From the NCBI GenBank assembly GCA_019054805.1, contig JAHQIY010000001.1, forward strand, positions 4,974,501 through 5,038,500: 64,000 nucleotides of DNA, given 5' to 3'. Below the pieces are notes generated by a model. The model searched no databases and was not told where the DNA came from. It worked only from the letters and a program-made list of their open reading frames with translations. The position numbers were made by a program, and so were the translations under genes. This document shows, one piece after another, positions 1 through 10,735 of this stretch. The first letter of the stretch is position 1. Every line of letters begins with the position of its first letter. This stretch comes from Brachionus manjavacas. Taxonomy: Eukaryota > Rotifera > Eurotatoria > Ploima > Brachionidae.

Positions 1-455
1 CAAATTAATCTTTATTCAAATTTTTAAAAAAGCGTAAACATCAAATTTTCTTAACCTTTTCTTATCTGATTTGTGCTTGTTTCGACTTGTGGTAAAGAAG
101 ATAAATGTTCAGTAAAAAATATAAAAAAATTGAAAAATAATTGAAAATTTTATAAGTTTATAAGTTTATATATTTATAAGTTTTTTTAATCTATCAAATT
201 TTAAACTAAGCTGAAAAAAATATAAAATAAAAAAATAATCGTTGATTTGTTCCAACATAAAAGGCAATGGATCGAAACAGATAATAATTTAAAAAATATT
301 CAATTGAAATTTTTTTTTTAAATTTTAAATGTTTCTAAAGTGAATACGAAAAGTGAGACTGTGTGTAAAATTCAAAGACCAAAATAATAAAAATAAAAAA
401 TTAGTTTGATACTAGGAGGAAAATTAATATTAAAATGTACTATGCAAAAATAAAC
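1..455. other. AT-rich non-coding flank
   Basis: This lies downstream of the minus-strand mucin-like gene. It is very AT-rich with long A and T runs. I see no coding segment, RNA gene or clear repeat in it. Confidence 0.6.
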
Positions 456-461
456 TTTATT
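456..461 (-). promoter_or_regulatory. Polyadenylation signal of the mucin-like gene
   Basis: AATAAA on the minus strand (TTTATT on plus), about 17 bases past the TGA of the mucin-like gene at 478-480. Position and sequence fit a cleavage signal. Confidence 0.55.
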
Positions 462-477
462 AGCCCATTGAAAAAAC

Positions 478-2446
478 TCAAAACTTAAAATGCATCAAAA
501 ACAGTTGAGAAATTAATAAAATAAAAAAGGAAAACACTTTGTTCTCCTTAGACATTGCTCCAGAATTTGAAATTGTTTGTTTAGTTAACGGTGTTGATGA
601 AATAAAATTCGAAGTGGACTTGGAACTAGCATCAACCATATTTGTGTCAGAAGCTATCTCTGGACATGTAACATTACCAGTATTTGTAATATTGCATTCT
701 TTCGTAGTTCCATCATCGTTAACAATTGAAACTAAAGAATTTAAATCAATAGAACTAAGTTTTAAAACTATTAAAATTAAGTACCTGAAAAAACAAAGTT
801 TTCGACTGATAAACTAAAATCTGCAACAGTAACATTTCTAAGCGTCTCTTCATTTTCTCTTAAAGTTCCATTGATGCTATCAACAAAAGATGAAACATCT
901 TTAGCGTCAGTTAATTCTGTACGTATTTCAGCATTCAAAAATATGTCATTGCCTTCACTGAAAAAAAAACTAAAAAGAGAAAAAAAACACATTAAACAAA
1001 CCTTTCAGTTGAAAAATTTGTGTTTGGTATAATTGATTTTAATTTGATTTCTAAAACAGACAGATCAATTGTGTCAACTTCAAGCGATCTTCCCAAAAAT
1101 TGTCTTAAAAGCTTCATGAATCTTTTAAGAAAAATAGCAAATTTTTTTAATCCGCTTTTTTTTTTTGATGTTGCAGTTAAAGTAGTTTTTATTCCTTCAA
1201 TTCCTGATTCGGTTGATTCAGTGTTTTCTTTCTCAACAGTAGTATTATTAGTTCCTAAACTGGTTGTATTAGTTCCTGAACTGGTCGTATTTGATTCTGA
1301 ACTGGTTGTTTTTGTTTCTAAAATGGTTGTATTAGATTCTGAACTAGTTGTATTAGATTCTGAACTGGTTGTATTATTTTCTGAACTGGTTGTATTATTT
1401 CCTAAATTTGTTGTATTATTTCCTGAATTGGTTGTATTAGATTCTGAAATGGTTGTATTAGTTGCTGAACTGGTTGTATTATATTCTGAACCGGTTATAT
1501 TATTTCCTAAATTTGTTGAATTAGTTGCTGAACTGGTTGTATTATTTAATGAACTGGTTGTATTAGATTCTGAACCTGTCGTATTAGATTCTGAACTTGT
1601 CGTATTAGATTCTGAACTGGTTGTATTAGATTCTGAAATGGTTGTATTAGTTGCTGAACTGGTTGTATTATTTTCTGAATCGGTTATATTATTTCCTAAA
1701 TTTGTTGTATTAGTTGCTGAACTGGTTGTATTAGATTCTGAACCGGTTATATTATATCCTAAATTTGATGTATTAGTTGCTGAACTGGTTGTATTAGATT
1801 CTGAAATGGTTGTATTAGTTGCTGAACTGGTTGTATTATATTCTGAACCGGTTATATTATTTCCTAAATTTGATGTATTAGTTGCTGAACTGGTTGTATT
1901 ACTTAATGGACTGGTTGTATTGGATTCTGAACTGGTAGTATTAGATTCTGAAATGGTTGTATTATTTTCTGAACTGGTTGTATTATATTCTGAATCGGTT
2001 ATATTATTTCCTAAATTTGTTGTATTAGTTGCTGAACTGGTTGTATTAGATTCTGGAATGGTTGTATTAGTTGCTGAACTGGTTGTATTATATTCTGAAC
2101 CGGTTATATTATTTCCTAAATTTGTTGTATTAGTTGCTGAACTGGTTTTATTATTTAATGAACTGGTTGTATTAGATTCTGAACTGGTCGTATTAGATTC
2201 TGAACTGGTTGTATTATTTTCTGAACTGGTTGTATTAGATTCTGAACTGGTTGTATTAGTTCCTAAATTTGTTGTATTATTTCCTGAACTGGTTGTATTT
2301 GTTTCTAATATGCTATTACTTGCTTCTGGACTGGTTTCATTGGAAGTATTTAGGTCGGATGCTGCTAATACAATGTTATTTATTAGCAGTCCAAATATTA
2401 TGATTTTTTTTGAAAATATAATTTTTCCAGGGGTTATTTTTCTCAT
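478..2446 (-). CDS. Secreted, GPI-anchor-like Asn/Thr/Ser-repeat mucin-like protein
   Basis: Three exons on the minus strand: 2446-1002, 957-785 and 731-478, joined by 44- and 53-bp GT-AG introns with agreeing phases, giving 623 aa. The start at 2446 opens a signal peptide: basic residues, then the hydrophobic core IIIFGLLINNIVLA ending at AAS. Roughly residues 45-405 are about fifty heptads of the type SNTTSSE. Nearly every heptad holds an N-x-T/S sequon, so dense N-glycosylation, and probably O-glycosylation, is inferred. After a basic patch (KKKSGLKK) come two non-repeat exons, a Cys pair in the last exon (KECNITNTGNVTCPE), then a hydrophobic tail (FSFFILLISQLFLMHFKF) ending at the stop, which is typical of a GPI-attachment signal. 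I recognise no catalytic domain. A surface coat or cuticle role is inference. The long open frame on the opposite strand is a by-product of the repeat. Confidence 0.75.
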
Positions 2447-2921
2447 TTTTTTCTTTCTGGATATTTTTACTTTTTATCAGTTCAGCTCTTTTATATTATT
2501 TTTAATTATTGGTTGATTGATTTTTTTAATTCTTAATATGTTTTATTCTTTTCGCATTTAATGTGATCATTCTTATTTAATTAGACAAAATAAGATTTTT
2601 GAAAAGTTTTTTGATTTATTTGTATTAGAAAATTAGCTTTCCTCGGTATTTTCACAATTATATTTTCAATAAACATTAATTAATCATTTTATTTGAGTTT
2701 TTTTTATAAAGATGTAGACGAGTAAATTTAATTTTTCGAGCTTTCTTTCCACATTTAAATTTGAATATTGAGAACGAAGTCAGCTTTGAATATTTTAAAA
2801 AAGACATTGTTTTAAATGAAATATTTGAATGAGTTTTGTATTTATTTTTTAAAAAAGCTTATAACTCAAATTATTCTCCTAAATTTTAAAATTAATTAGT
2901 TAATATTTTTTTAAAAAAAAA
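2447..2921. other. Upstream region of the mucin-like gene
   Basis: AT-rich DNA 5' of the minus-strand mucin-like gene; its promoter should lie here. No core promoter motif stands out and no other feature is seen. Confidence 0.4.
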
Positions 2922-3011
2922 GGGTCTCCCCGGTTTTGTTATCAAGACTGATAACAAGAACGTTATCATTACAAATTGTTATCAGCCTTGAAAACAAAAC
3001 CGGGTAGACCC
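2922..3011. mobile_element. 90-bp terminal-inverted-repeat hairpin element
   Basis: Two 35-base arms (2922-2956 and 2977-3011) are inverted copies with a few mismatches, around a 20-base loop. Both ends read GGGTCT then, after one variable base, CCCGG. It is GC-richer than its surroundings and stands out sharply. It is most likely a minimal MITE or a solo palindromic end of a DNA transposon. No target duplication was identified. Confidence 0.65.
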
Positions 3012-3288
3012 AAGATATTAGAAAATGTTTGTCAAAGAGCAAAAAAATTTGAGATGAATTTTCTTTCACTTTATCAATGTTTGAAACCTGTTGCTTTCAA
3101 AACTTAACTATTCCTTTTATCATTTTAAAAAGTATTATTTAGGCTTTTAATCTATTCAAAGAAGTTTATTTTTGATTTAAAAATTTTATTTAATTTAGAA
3201 TGTTTTAATCAGACATTTCAATTCTTAAATAATGTACTTTTTGTATTTTTTTCATTCTTTTTTTGCTATAAAAATCATTAGAGTTTAG
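3012..3288. other. AT-rich spacer
   Basis: Nothing recognisable between the hairpin element and the hAT-type element. Confidence 0.5.
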
Positions 3289-4280
3289 AATTTTATTAGT
3301 GATGGGAGTTTTCTCTTTAGTTTAGTGAACTAAAATTTAGTCGACTAGTTTTCAGCTAACTAATTTTTTAGTCCGCTTAATTTTAGTTAGCTAATTTTTA
3401 GTCAACTTATTTTTAGATAACTAATTTTTAGTCGACTAAACTAGAATTATTAACTAAAGTTTAATTTTTAAAATCTATTTTTTTTTAGAAAATTTTTACT
3501 AAATAAAAGTTATAACTAATGCAATTGGCATGATATTTTTATGGCAGAAACTCAAATAAATTAAAATATGAGTAAATTATCAATTAATGATTTTTTAAAC
3601 CTTTGAATTTAATTGGTTAAAAATTATGGAATCAACAAATTAAAAAATGTTATGTATATTTTATTAATCAACCACTAGAATAAATAAATAACATTAAATA
3701 AAGACTTAAGTTAATAACATCTGGTTTTGTTACCTATCCTCTTTTAAACAATCTTCACATAAAAAAAATTTCTAACTGTCTAATTAAAGGAATGTTTGGC
3801 TGCAACAATAACTACCTGGAACGGTAAAAAGAATGTTTGGCTGCAACAATAACTACCTGGAACGGTAAAAGGAACATTTGGCCGCAACAATAACTACCTG
3901 GAACGGTAAAAGGAACATTTGGCCGCAACAATAACTACCGAGAACGGCAAAAATTCATGTTGCTCAGACTTTTTTTTAAAAAAATTCATTGACTTGACTA
4001 GAGACTTCTTCTTATAAACAAGTCTGTTTAATATCATACTAATCCCGAGTTATCTCACATCACAAATAACATCCCTTTTTACACATTTTTTTGTACCCTT
4101 AGTCTAACTAATTCGACTAAACTAAGTTTTAGTCGACTAAAAATAAGTCAACTAAAATTTAGAACTAGTTTTTAGTCGACTAAAAACTAGCTCTAAATTT
4201 TAGTTAACTAAAAACTAGTCGACTAAATTTTAGCCGACTAAACTAAATTAGTTATTTCAAGACTCATCAATAAATTTTAT
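3289..4280. mobile_element. hAT-type MITE with 8-bp target duplication
   Basis: The element proper spans 3297-4272 (976 bp). It begins TAGTGATGGGAGT and ends in the inverted form GACTCATCAATA. It is bounded by a perfect 8-bp direct repeat AATTTTAT at 3289-3296 and 4273-4280, the duplication length typical of the hAT superfamily. Both subterminal zones (about 3310-3450 and 4100-4245) carry many short TTTAGTCGACTAAA-like palindromes in both orientations, like known hAT transposase-binding arrays. There is no transposase frame, so it is non-autonomous. Confidence 0.8.
3790..3953. repeat. 41-bp tandem repeat, four units, inside the hAT-type element
   Basis: Four copies with a strict 41-base period; copies start near 3791, 3832, 3873 and 3914. 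The core is GGCYGCAACAATAACTACC followed by a GAACGG block. Units 1-2 (AATGTTTGGCT) differ from units 3-4 (AACATTTGGCC), so the array seems to have grown by two duplications. It is the GC-richest part of the element. Confidence 0.85.
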
Positions 4281-5187
4281 TTTATTTTAAATTATTTTGA
4301 GGAAACTAATAAAAAAATGAAATGGAAGAAAAATAACAATGCTTATTCATTCGAAAATTTTATTTTATAATTTTATCTTTATAATCAATCATCAAAATAA
4401 ACACATTAAATTTTATTGCATGGTATTATAATTTACATTTTCATGATTTAAAAAAAAAATCAAATATGAACAATTCTAAATGCAACATAAAACGTTGCAC
4501 CTTTAAAATTCAATTTTCCTGAATATCACAACACTGATTATTTTTAATTAACAAAAATAAGTATTTGTGTTGTTTTGCATTTACTTTATCTAAATTTTCG
4601 ACCAAATTGCTTATTGAACACACTAGTTTTGACAGTTAAAATATTTTATTAATAATCAAAGAATTAAATTGTGACACAATCGAAAAATCAATCAAAAATT
4701 GTAAATGATTAGAAATTAAGTTCCATTAATGAAATAAAAAACAATAAATAATTAATAAGGTATAAAAGAAATTTTTGCAATCAGTGCTCTTGTCATTTAA
4801 CTTCATGGCGATAACTGAACTTGAATTTATTAAAATTTGTCGTTCGATAAACTTATATACCTTGATATTTTTCCTTAAATAATTTATACAGGATCACAAC
4901 AGATGAATTTGTTTTAAAAAATAAAATCATAATTCAATTCTTTTGATTAAATGCTCCTAGAATTTAGGATTTGAATAAAACAAATCAGACTTTTTTGAAG
5001 GTCTTTTGAACGGATTCAATCCAAGATTTAATCAATTTTTATTTAATTAATTTTTTAATTTAAATATGAATTCTATCGGCTTCCATATACATTCCACGCT
5101 TATTTTCAACATTCTGAAAGCAAAATCAGAAAACATTCTGCATCTTTTTTATTTCATTTAAATAAAAAACTTTCATCAAATTTAGCA
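4281..5187. other. Intergenic AT-rich DNA upstream of the CNBD gene
   Basis: No coding segment or repeat identified. The promoter of the plus-strand gene starting at 5188 should lie in its right part, but no clear core element is visible. Confidence 0.5.
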
Positions 5188-7926
5188 ATGAATAACAGGA
5201 AAAATTTAGCACTCCAACCATCAAGATATATTTCAATTAAATCTTTAGAAGAAAATGACCAAGAAGAAGTAATCTTTACACTTATTTAAAAAAAAAAAAT
5301 CTAAATAGATTTTAGACAAATCTAAAACGCTTTCAGAGATACAGCAAAATGTTGATTTTGCTACGTCAAGCTGTTTATTCGGTCGGTTCAAATCCTAAAA
5401 AAGAAAACCTTGAAGAACCAGAAAATGAAGAGGAGAAATCGGCTTTGGATGGAGTTTTGTTCGATATTAATAACTTTTCTCGACCTAAAGAAGTAAAAAA
5501 TTAACCTTTATTCTGAATTTGATTTTAACTTTAGATTGGGTTAAATGAGGAAACAAAAAGAATTCTAAAAATGTCTCCTGAAAAACGCAATAACAACCAT
5601 GTTAAGATAGTTTGTGCCTCTCTCATTGAAGCAGTTCCTGAATTTATGGAATTTACGCCAAAAATTCAGAAATCAATTGCCCAAAAAGCCATTTTACAAG
5701 ATTTTGAAACCGGTAGAGTGATTATACGTCAAAATCATCGCGCTGATAATTACTATTTTATAATATCCGGAGTTGCTTCAGTATTTGTTTCTCGAAAGAA
5801 TAAAATAACTGGCGAGACAGAGAATAAAAATGTGGCTTTTTTACGTAAAGGAAAATCATTTGGGGTAATATTAATTTTTTTAAATCAGCAGTTCAAAATT
5901 GCATTTCGACTCCTAAAATAACACCTTTTTATATTTCAAGGCGTGCTTTGAAAGTCAAAAAGATTTAATTTTTTTTCTTTTTGGAAGAGAATTTTTTAAA
6001 TAAGGTAAATTGGGGTATCTTATTTATAAAATATCAATTAAATTAAATGAAATCGATACATGATTATGAGTAAAAAAAATCTTCAATTTATTTTTTAAAA
6101 TTAAATCCTTTAAATTGTTTTTTTAAGCTTATTTAAGGCCGCCCGTCTAAATTTAAATGATTCCTAAACTTGCCAAATTTTTTTTATAAATGAAAATGAA
6201 TATTAGAGAAATCCATAATGTTTCCATTTTTAAGGTATTGTATTAGAATAATTTTTAAAATTCATTTTGCAACAAAATGAACCAGACTTGCCTCGAACTA
6301 CTTTAATTCGAAAAAAATTACCTAATTTGAAAGAAAAATTTAAATTTATGAAATAAATGGACTTAAATTTAAAAATAAAAATTATTATTAACGTAATTAT
6401 CGGAATTAAGTGACAAGTCTTTAAAATAGAGTACTCTTTTTAGTGACTTATTTAGTGCTGTAATAACATGTAAAAGATTCTATTGTGACAAGTGATAATA
6501 TAATATATTATCGTTATTATTTAATATTTATTTCAAAAATTACGCCAGATTTGGCGATGAAAAAAAACTCTTATAAAATAGAGAAAATTTTTTTGTCTTT
6601 TAGAAATATAATTTTAAATAGTTTTTTTTTAAAGTATAAGAATAAAATTTTATCTCGAATGACTTATCGTTTTTTAATAAACATTCTTAAACCAAAAAGC
6701 CGTAAAAATAAAGAACTGTGATGAAATCTTGTCAGAGGTGATACAATTTATTTTTGTTTTTTATCTTGACCGAAAGGCAAAAAAAATATTCAATCGTCCA
6801 TTAATCAGAATCAATTTTGAACTTAATCGGGCCTTTTAAATAAAAAAAAAATTAGACAAGATAAAAATTTAAAAAAAAAATTAATTTTATTTTAAACTTT
6901 TATTAAATTTATTATTAATCTTTACACAAAGGAACTTGCTATTATAAATGGTTCAATTAGACAAGAAAATGTTATCTGTCATACCAATGTAAGTCTATTG
7001 ACAATTGATAGAGATGAATTTTTGAAAATATTTATGGAAACAAAAGAGGGTCAAGAGCCTGATCATATATCATTTTTGCATCAGATTGATATACTGAAAA
7101 ATTGGCCTCTAGATTTACTTCCCCATGACGATCCAAAAATATGTCTTCTGACCTTTTTCCGCAAAGGAATTTTGATATGCAAAAATAGTCTGAAAAACGA
7201 TTGGATTATTGTCATAAAACAAGGCTCTTGTCGCATTGTTAAAGAAATTATCATCCCAAAAAAAAATATAGCCTTTGCTAAAAAGCCACTAAATCCTCCA
7301 CTTAATTATCTAGGTACTCTTTAAATAATCAAAATTCTTGCTAAAATTGTATAATTTTTTGGTGAAAGATTTTTACAGCAATAATCAACGATATACTTCA
7401 ATTTTAAGACATGAAATTCATAACGAACTGAATTTACAATATAATTTTGACAAATTCATTGAGCCAAACGAAGACGATGATGAAGATGATGCCGTCAGAA
7501 ATTTGTTACATGATGAAAAAAAAGTTTGTGTTGAAATAAAAAGATTACATTCAAAAGAAATTTTTGTAATATTAATTTGTTCTAAAAAAATACATTGTTG
7601 TTGATATATTTTTTAAGGGTCTGGTCGAAATTGCCTATAGTCTGGAAGAAGAACAAAACCGTGTTATGTTAATATCCGACGGTGTAGAGTGTATCTTAAT
7701 TCATAAATTTTTTTTTTACAAACACATGAGCCCTTCATTAAAAATTTTACTTAAAACCTTGGTAAAAATAGAATTTTTTAGGAAAATAGCTTGATTTCAT
7801 TTGAAATTTTTATTTTTTTAGATATACCCGTATCCTAGTGATTATGATCTGCAAAAAAAAATTCAAATTCAGACAGATTGGAGCAATTATAAACGAGATT
7901 TGGCTAAGAAAATATTTTCTATCTAA
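5188..7926 (+). CDS. Cyclic-nucleotide-binding-domain protein, CNBD2-like
   Basis: Seven exons with agreeing phases: 5188-5268, 5316-5492, 5535-5864, 6932-7313, 7369-7565, 7618-7761, 7822-7926, encoding 471 aa. The frame is open from ATG to TAA. Exons 3-4 form a cNMP-binding fold: the beta-roll segment ETGRVIIRQNHRADNYYFIISG, split here for length, is followed across the intron by KGKSFG-ELAIINGSIRQENV, the phosphate-binding cassette. Protein-kinase-type cassettes have Arg-Ala-(Ala/Thr) at this point; here it is Arg-Gln-Glu, so cAMP binding is uncertain. The C-terminal part (YPYPSDYD, then a basic QTDWSNYKRDL tail) and the layout resemble CNBD2-type proteins, which in mammals act in sperm. 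That name is my inference. No transmembrane segment, kinase or GEF domain is seen. Confidence 0.8.
6389..6460 (+). repeat. Fragment of the AACGTAATTATC inverted-repeat family
   Basis: This stretch in intron 3 of the CNBD gene matches both ends of the element at 26950-27342: AACGTAATTATCGGAATT, then GTGACAAGTC, then TAGAGTACTCTTTTT. Only one end is recognisable here. Confidence 0.55.
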
Positions 7927-7956
7927 CTTTTAATTTAATATTCATTGCCATTTGCT

Positions 7957-7962
7957 AATAAA
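7957..7962 (+). promoter_or_regulatory. Polyadenylation signal of the CNBD gene
   Basis: AATAAA 31 bases past the TAA at 7924-7926. The same 3' context is preserved in the dead copy near 12200. Confidence 0.65.
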
Positions 7963-8059
7963 CTTCTAAAAATTTGTGTTTGCTTAAAAAGAAAAGGGTT
8001 TTTTTCTGGGCCTTGTGAATATTAATAATTATTTTTAACACAAATAGATTAAAAATAAG

Positions 8060-8333
8060 TTTTGTGAATGCAACATGGTGTAAAATACGTAATTGCATGA
8101 AAATGCCAAAGTCTGTCAATGATGTGCAAAATCTCTGCATATTGGACTACCATGATATTAAAAATATCAAAAACAATAATAATATTGATTAATATGAATA
8201 CCGCAAGTTCTCGTGAAGTAGCTTATTTATATTATTATTGTTTTTGATATTTTTAAAATTATGGTAGTCCAATATGCAGAGACTTTGGCAGTTGAAGAAA
8301 TTAAGTTTTTTAAGCCATGTTGCATTCACAAAA
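8060..8333. mobile_element. Hairpin MITE, about 274 bp
   Basis: The ends are inverted copies (TTTTGTGAATGCAACATGG at 8060 and its complement ending at 8333). The strongest stem pairs 8136-8184 with 8230-8278 and leaves a loop of about 45 bases. Related half-copies occur near 42140 (CCATGTTGCATTCACAGAA) and near 62800 (GTGCAAAATCTCTGCA). No coding capacity. Confidence 0.7.
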
Positions 8334-8937
8334 CCTCAATTGTTTTTTTAGCTTTAAGAATTAATTTTTTACTACTGAATTTTACAAAAACCGACTCAAA
8401 GATTTTAGATTTCTTTAAATTATTGTCGATTTATTTTTACTTATAATAAGCTTGAATTTTTCAAAATATAAAAATTTTTTGATTTATTATTTTATTAAAT
8501 AAATGCCTAAATGACTCTTTATCCAACAAAAAACTCATCAAAAATTTTTAAAATTCGAAGAATTTCAAATTTCTGTGGAGAATATAGTCGAAAACTATCT
8601 AGCAGATTTCGAAAATTCTTACATAAATTTTTTAAAATTAAGTTTTTGTTTAAAATAATATATAATTTTAATAAATTGATTTAATAAAAAATTTATTTTT
8701 TTAATTTTTTATTTGATGATTCACTTTCATCTTTGATATTATTCATTAATAAATTAAAGGTATTGTTTTTTTATTTTTGTTAGCTTTGTTTATTTGATTA
8801 ATCTTTGTTTTGGATTATTTTATTTTTTATTAGAAAAGTTTAAAATAATTAATTTCCAAAAATCATAAAATAAAAAAAGAATTATCTTTACAAAAAAGAA
8901 TTATCTTTACCAAAAAGAAATTTTAATTTGGCTTTAA
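8334..8937. other. AT-rich spacer
   Basis: No gene or recognisable repeat. Confidence 0.5.
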
Positions 8938-9479
8938 AATTTTGAATTCTATATCAGTTTATTATATTTGATATCTACTTAAAAAAACAAAAAGATTTTA
9001 TCGCACGATTTTATAATTTTACATTTTCATGATTTTTCATCAATCAAGCAACCATGAACATTCTATTCTGGGCCTTCATTTTTATCTATAATTTTAAAGT
9101 AAAGAAAAAACTTAGCGAAATATTTTAATTATTAACGAATAATATTCATCGGGTTGTTTATTAAAATTCTTAATTCATTTATGTTCAAATTAAAATAAAG
9201 TCTATTGAAATAACAATCTATTCATTTTTTTTATACTAAAAGAAAAATCCAAAGCAAAAATCACTTTAATTCCTTATTAAAACGAGCAATCTTTAAAAAG
9301 ATCTCATCTCCTTTTCTAGAACCTTTTTGAGCAACGGCTCTGGCTAACACAGAGGCTACTGCATCGATTTACTTATCTACACCACAATTATTATCCAGTC
9401 AAAAACGGTTCTCCTATTTTTATAATAAGAATGGTTTAAACATTCGCCCCGTATTGTAGAGATAATTTGAAAATTTTTT

Positions 9480-9550
9480 ACTCTCAATGGATTTGAACCC
9501 TCGATTCTCTGCTTGCATGACTAACACACAAACCATTCCGCTATTCGGAC
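9480..9550 (-). repeat. tRNA-like sequence (tRNA pseudogene or SINE head)
   Basis: On the minus strand there is an A-box-like TAGCGGAATGG and a B-box GGGTTCAAATCC at tRNA-like spacing. An anticodon-like loop GTCATGC (CAT after T33) sits between TGTTA and AAGCA, which pair at four of five positions. The acceptor ends do not pair and the T stem has a mismatch, so it is not a working tRNA. It may be a decayed tRNA or the promoter part of a SINE. Confidence 0.45.
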
Positions 9551-9774
9551 TTTTACCATCGATTACGAATACTCAATAAAATTAAATAAGATTAAAATAC
9601 CAACACTGTTAGATTTTTATTTATTTATTTATATCAAAAATTTTGCCAGATTTGGCGATGATAAAAAAAATTAAATATTTAAAAAAATTCTTATAAAATA
9701 AAACCTATTTTTTTGTTTCTTCAACTTCAATACCAAGATTACATGCTAAGAAAAAACTTAGCGAAATATTTTAG

Positions 9775-9888
9775 TTTTGATTATATAAAGCAGTATTATG
9801 TGTTGAACCATATTGATAAGTTATTGCATATGAATGTATTTTTCATATGCATTATTTCTCGATGCTTGGCCTTCGTATGCACCTCGAT
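9775..9888 (+). repeat. 114-bp direct repeat, copy 1
   Basis: Appears identical to 11765-11878. It contains an internal palindrome TGCATATGAA...TTCATATGCA. It lies inside the insertion that splits the foldback. Confidence 0.85.
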
Positions 9889-10735
9889 ATCCGACAATTT
9901 CAAAACAATTTATTTTCATTAAATCGTTTGTTTTAATACAGCAACAAAAAAATATTATCAAAATAATTTTCATTTTTCAAAAACATTAATTTTTTTGGTA
10001 ATCTAATTTTTGAAGATGCCATTAAATTATTGCTAATTACATGAAAATAATAATAAGCTATAACAGGTTTTAACCTGGAGAGCAAGACACCAGATCCCAC
10101 TATGGTATTTAAAACGAGTATTAATCATTAGCTAATTTAGATTTTAAAAAAATCAAAAAATTCTTTTTTAAAAAATGTTCTTGGATTCTACTGAAATTAT
10201 GCCAATCGGAACTTATTGTGTTTGTATGTTTGTTTGTTTGTTTTTTGGAGACAACAATTTCAGTAGAATCCAAGAACATTTTTTAAAAAAGAATTTTTTG
10301 ATTTTTTTAAAATCTAAATTAGCTAATGATTAATACTCGTTTTAAATACCATAGTGGGACCCTGGTGTCTTGCTCTCCAGGTTAAAACCTGTTATAGCTT
10401 ATTATTATTTTCATGTAATTAGCAATAATTTAATGGCATCTTCAAAAATTAGATTACCAAAAAAATTAATGTTTTTGAAAAATGAAAATTATTTTGATAA
10501 TATTTTTTTTTGCTGTACAACCCGATGAATATTATTCGTTAATAATTAAAATATTTCGCTAAGTTTTTTCTTTACTTTAAAATTATAGATAAAAATGAAG
10601 GCCCAGAATAGAATGTTCATGGTTGCTTGATTGATGAAAAATCATGAAAATGTAAAATTATAAAATCGTGCGATAAAATCTTTTTGTTTTTTTAAGTAGA
10701 TATCAAATATAATAAACTGATATAGAATTCAAAAT

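Larger units (their letters stand above)
9161..9936. mobile_element. 776-bp insertion that splits the foldback
   Basis: Present in the left half of the foldback and absent at the matching point in the right half (10517/10518). It holds a tRNA-like sequence at 9480-9550 (minus strand), a segment near 9640-9715 shared with 6530-6600 (GCCAGATTTGGCGATGA), a 25-bp segment at 9749-9773 shared with the outer arm, and 114 bp shared with 11765-11878. It is probably a composite mobile element; its class is not determined. Confidence 0.55.
8938..10735. repeat. Large interrupted foldback (nested inverted repeat)
   Basis: Inner arms 9937-10198 and 10256-10517 (262 bases each) are near-identical inverted copies around a 57-base loop. 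Outer arms about 8938-9160 and 10518-10735 are also inverted copies. On the right the outer and inner arms are contiguous; on the left they are separated by 9161-9936. The whole is therefore a foldback element whose left half was later split by an insertion. No transposase is encoded. Confidence 0.8.

Noticed and set aside
1020..2516. A 498-residue open frame on the plus strand across the mucin-like repeat
   Set aside because: It is the mirror of the coding repeat: a repeat without stops on one strand stays open on the other. The minus strand has the signal peptide, matching introns and hydrophobic tail.
9480..9550. A functional tRNA-Met gene
   Set aside because: The anticodon loop fits, but the acceptor stem does not pair and the T stem has a mismatch.
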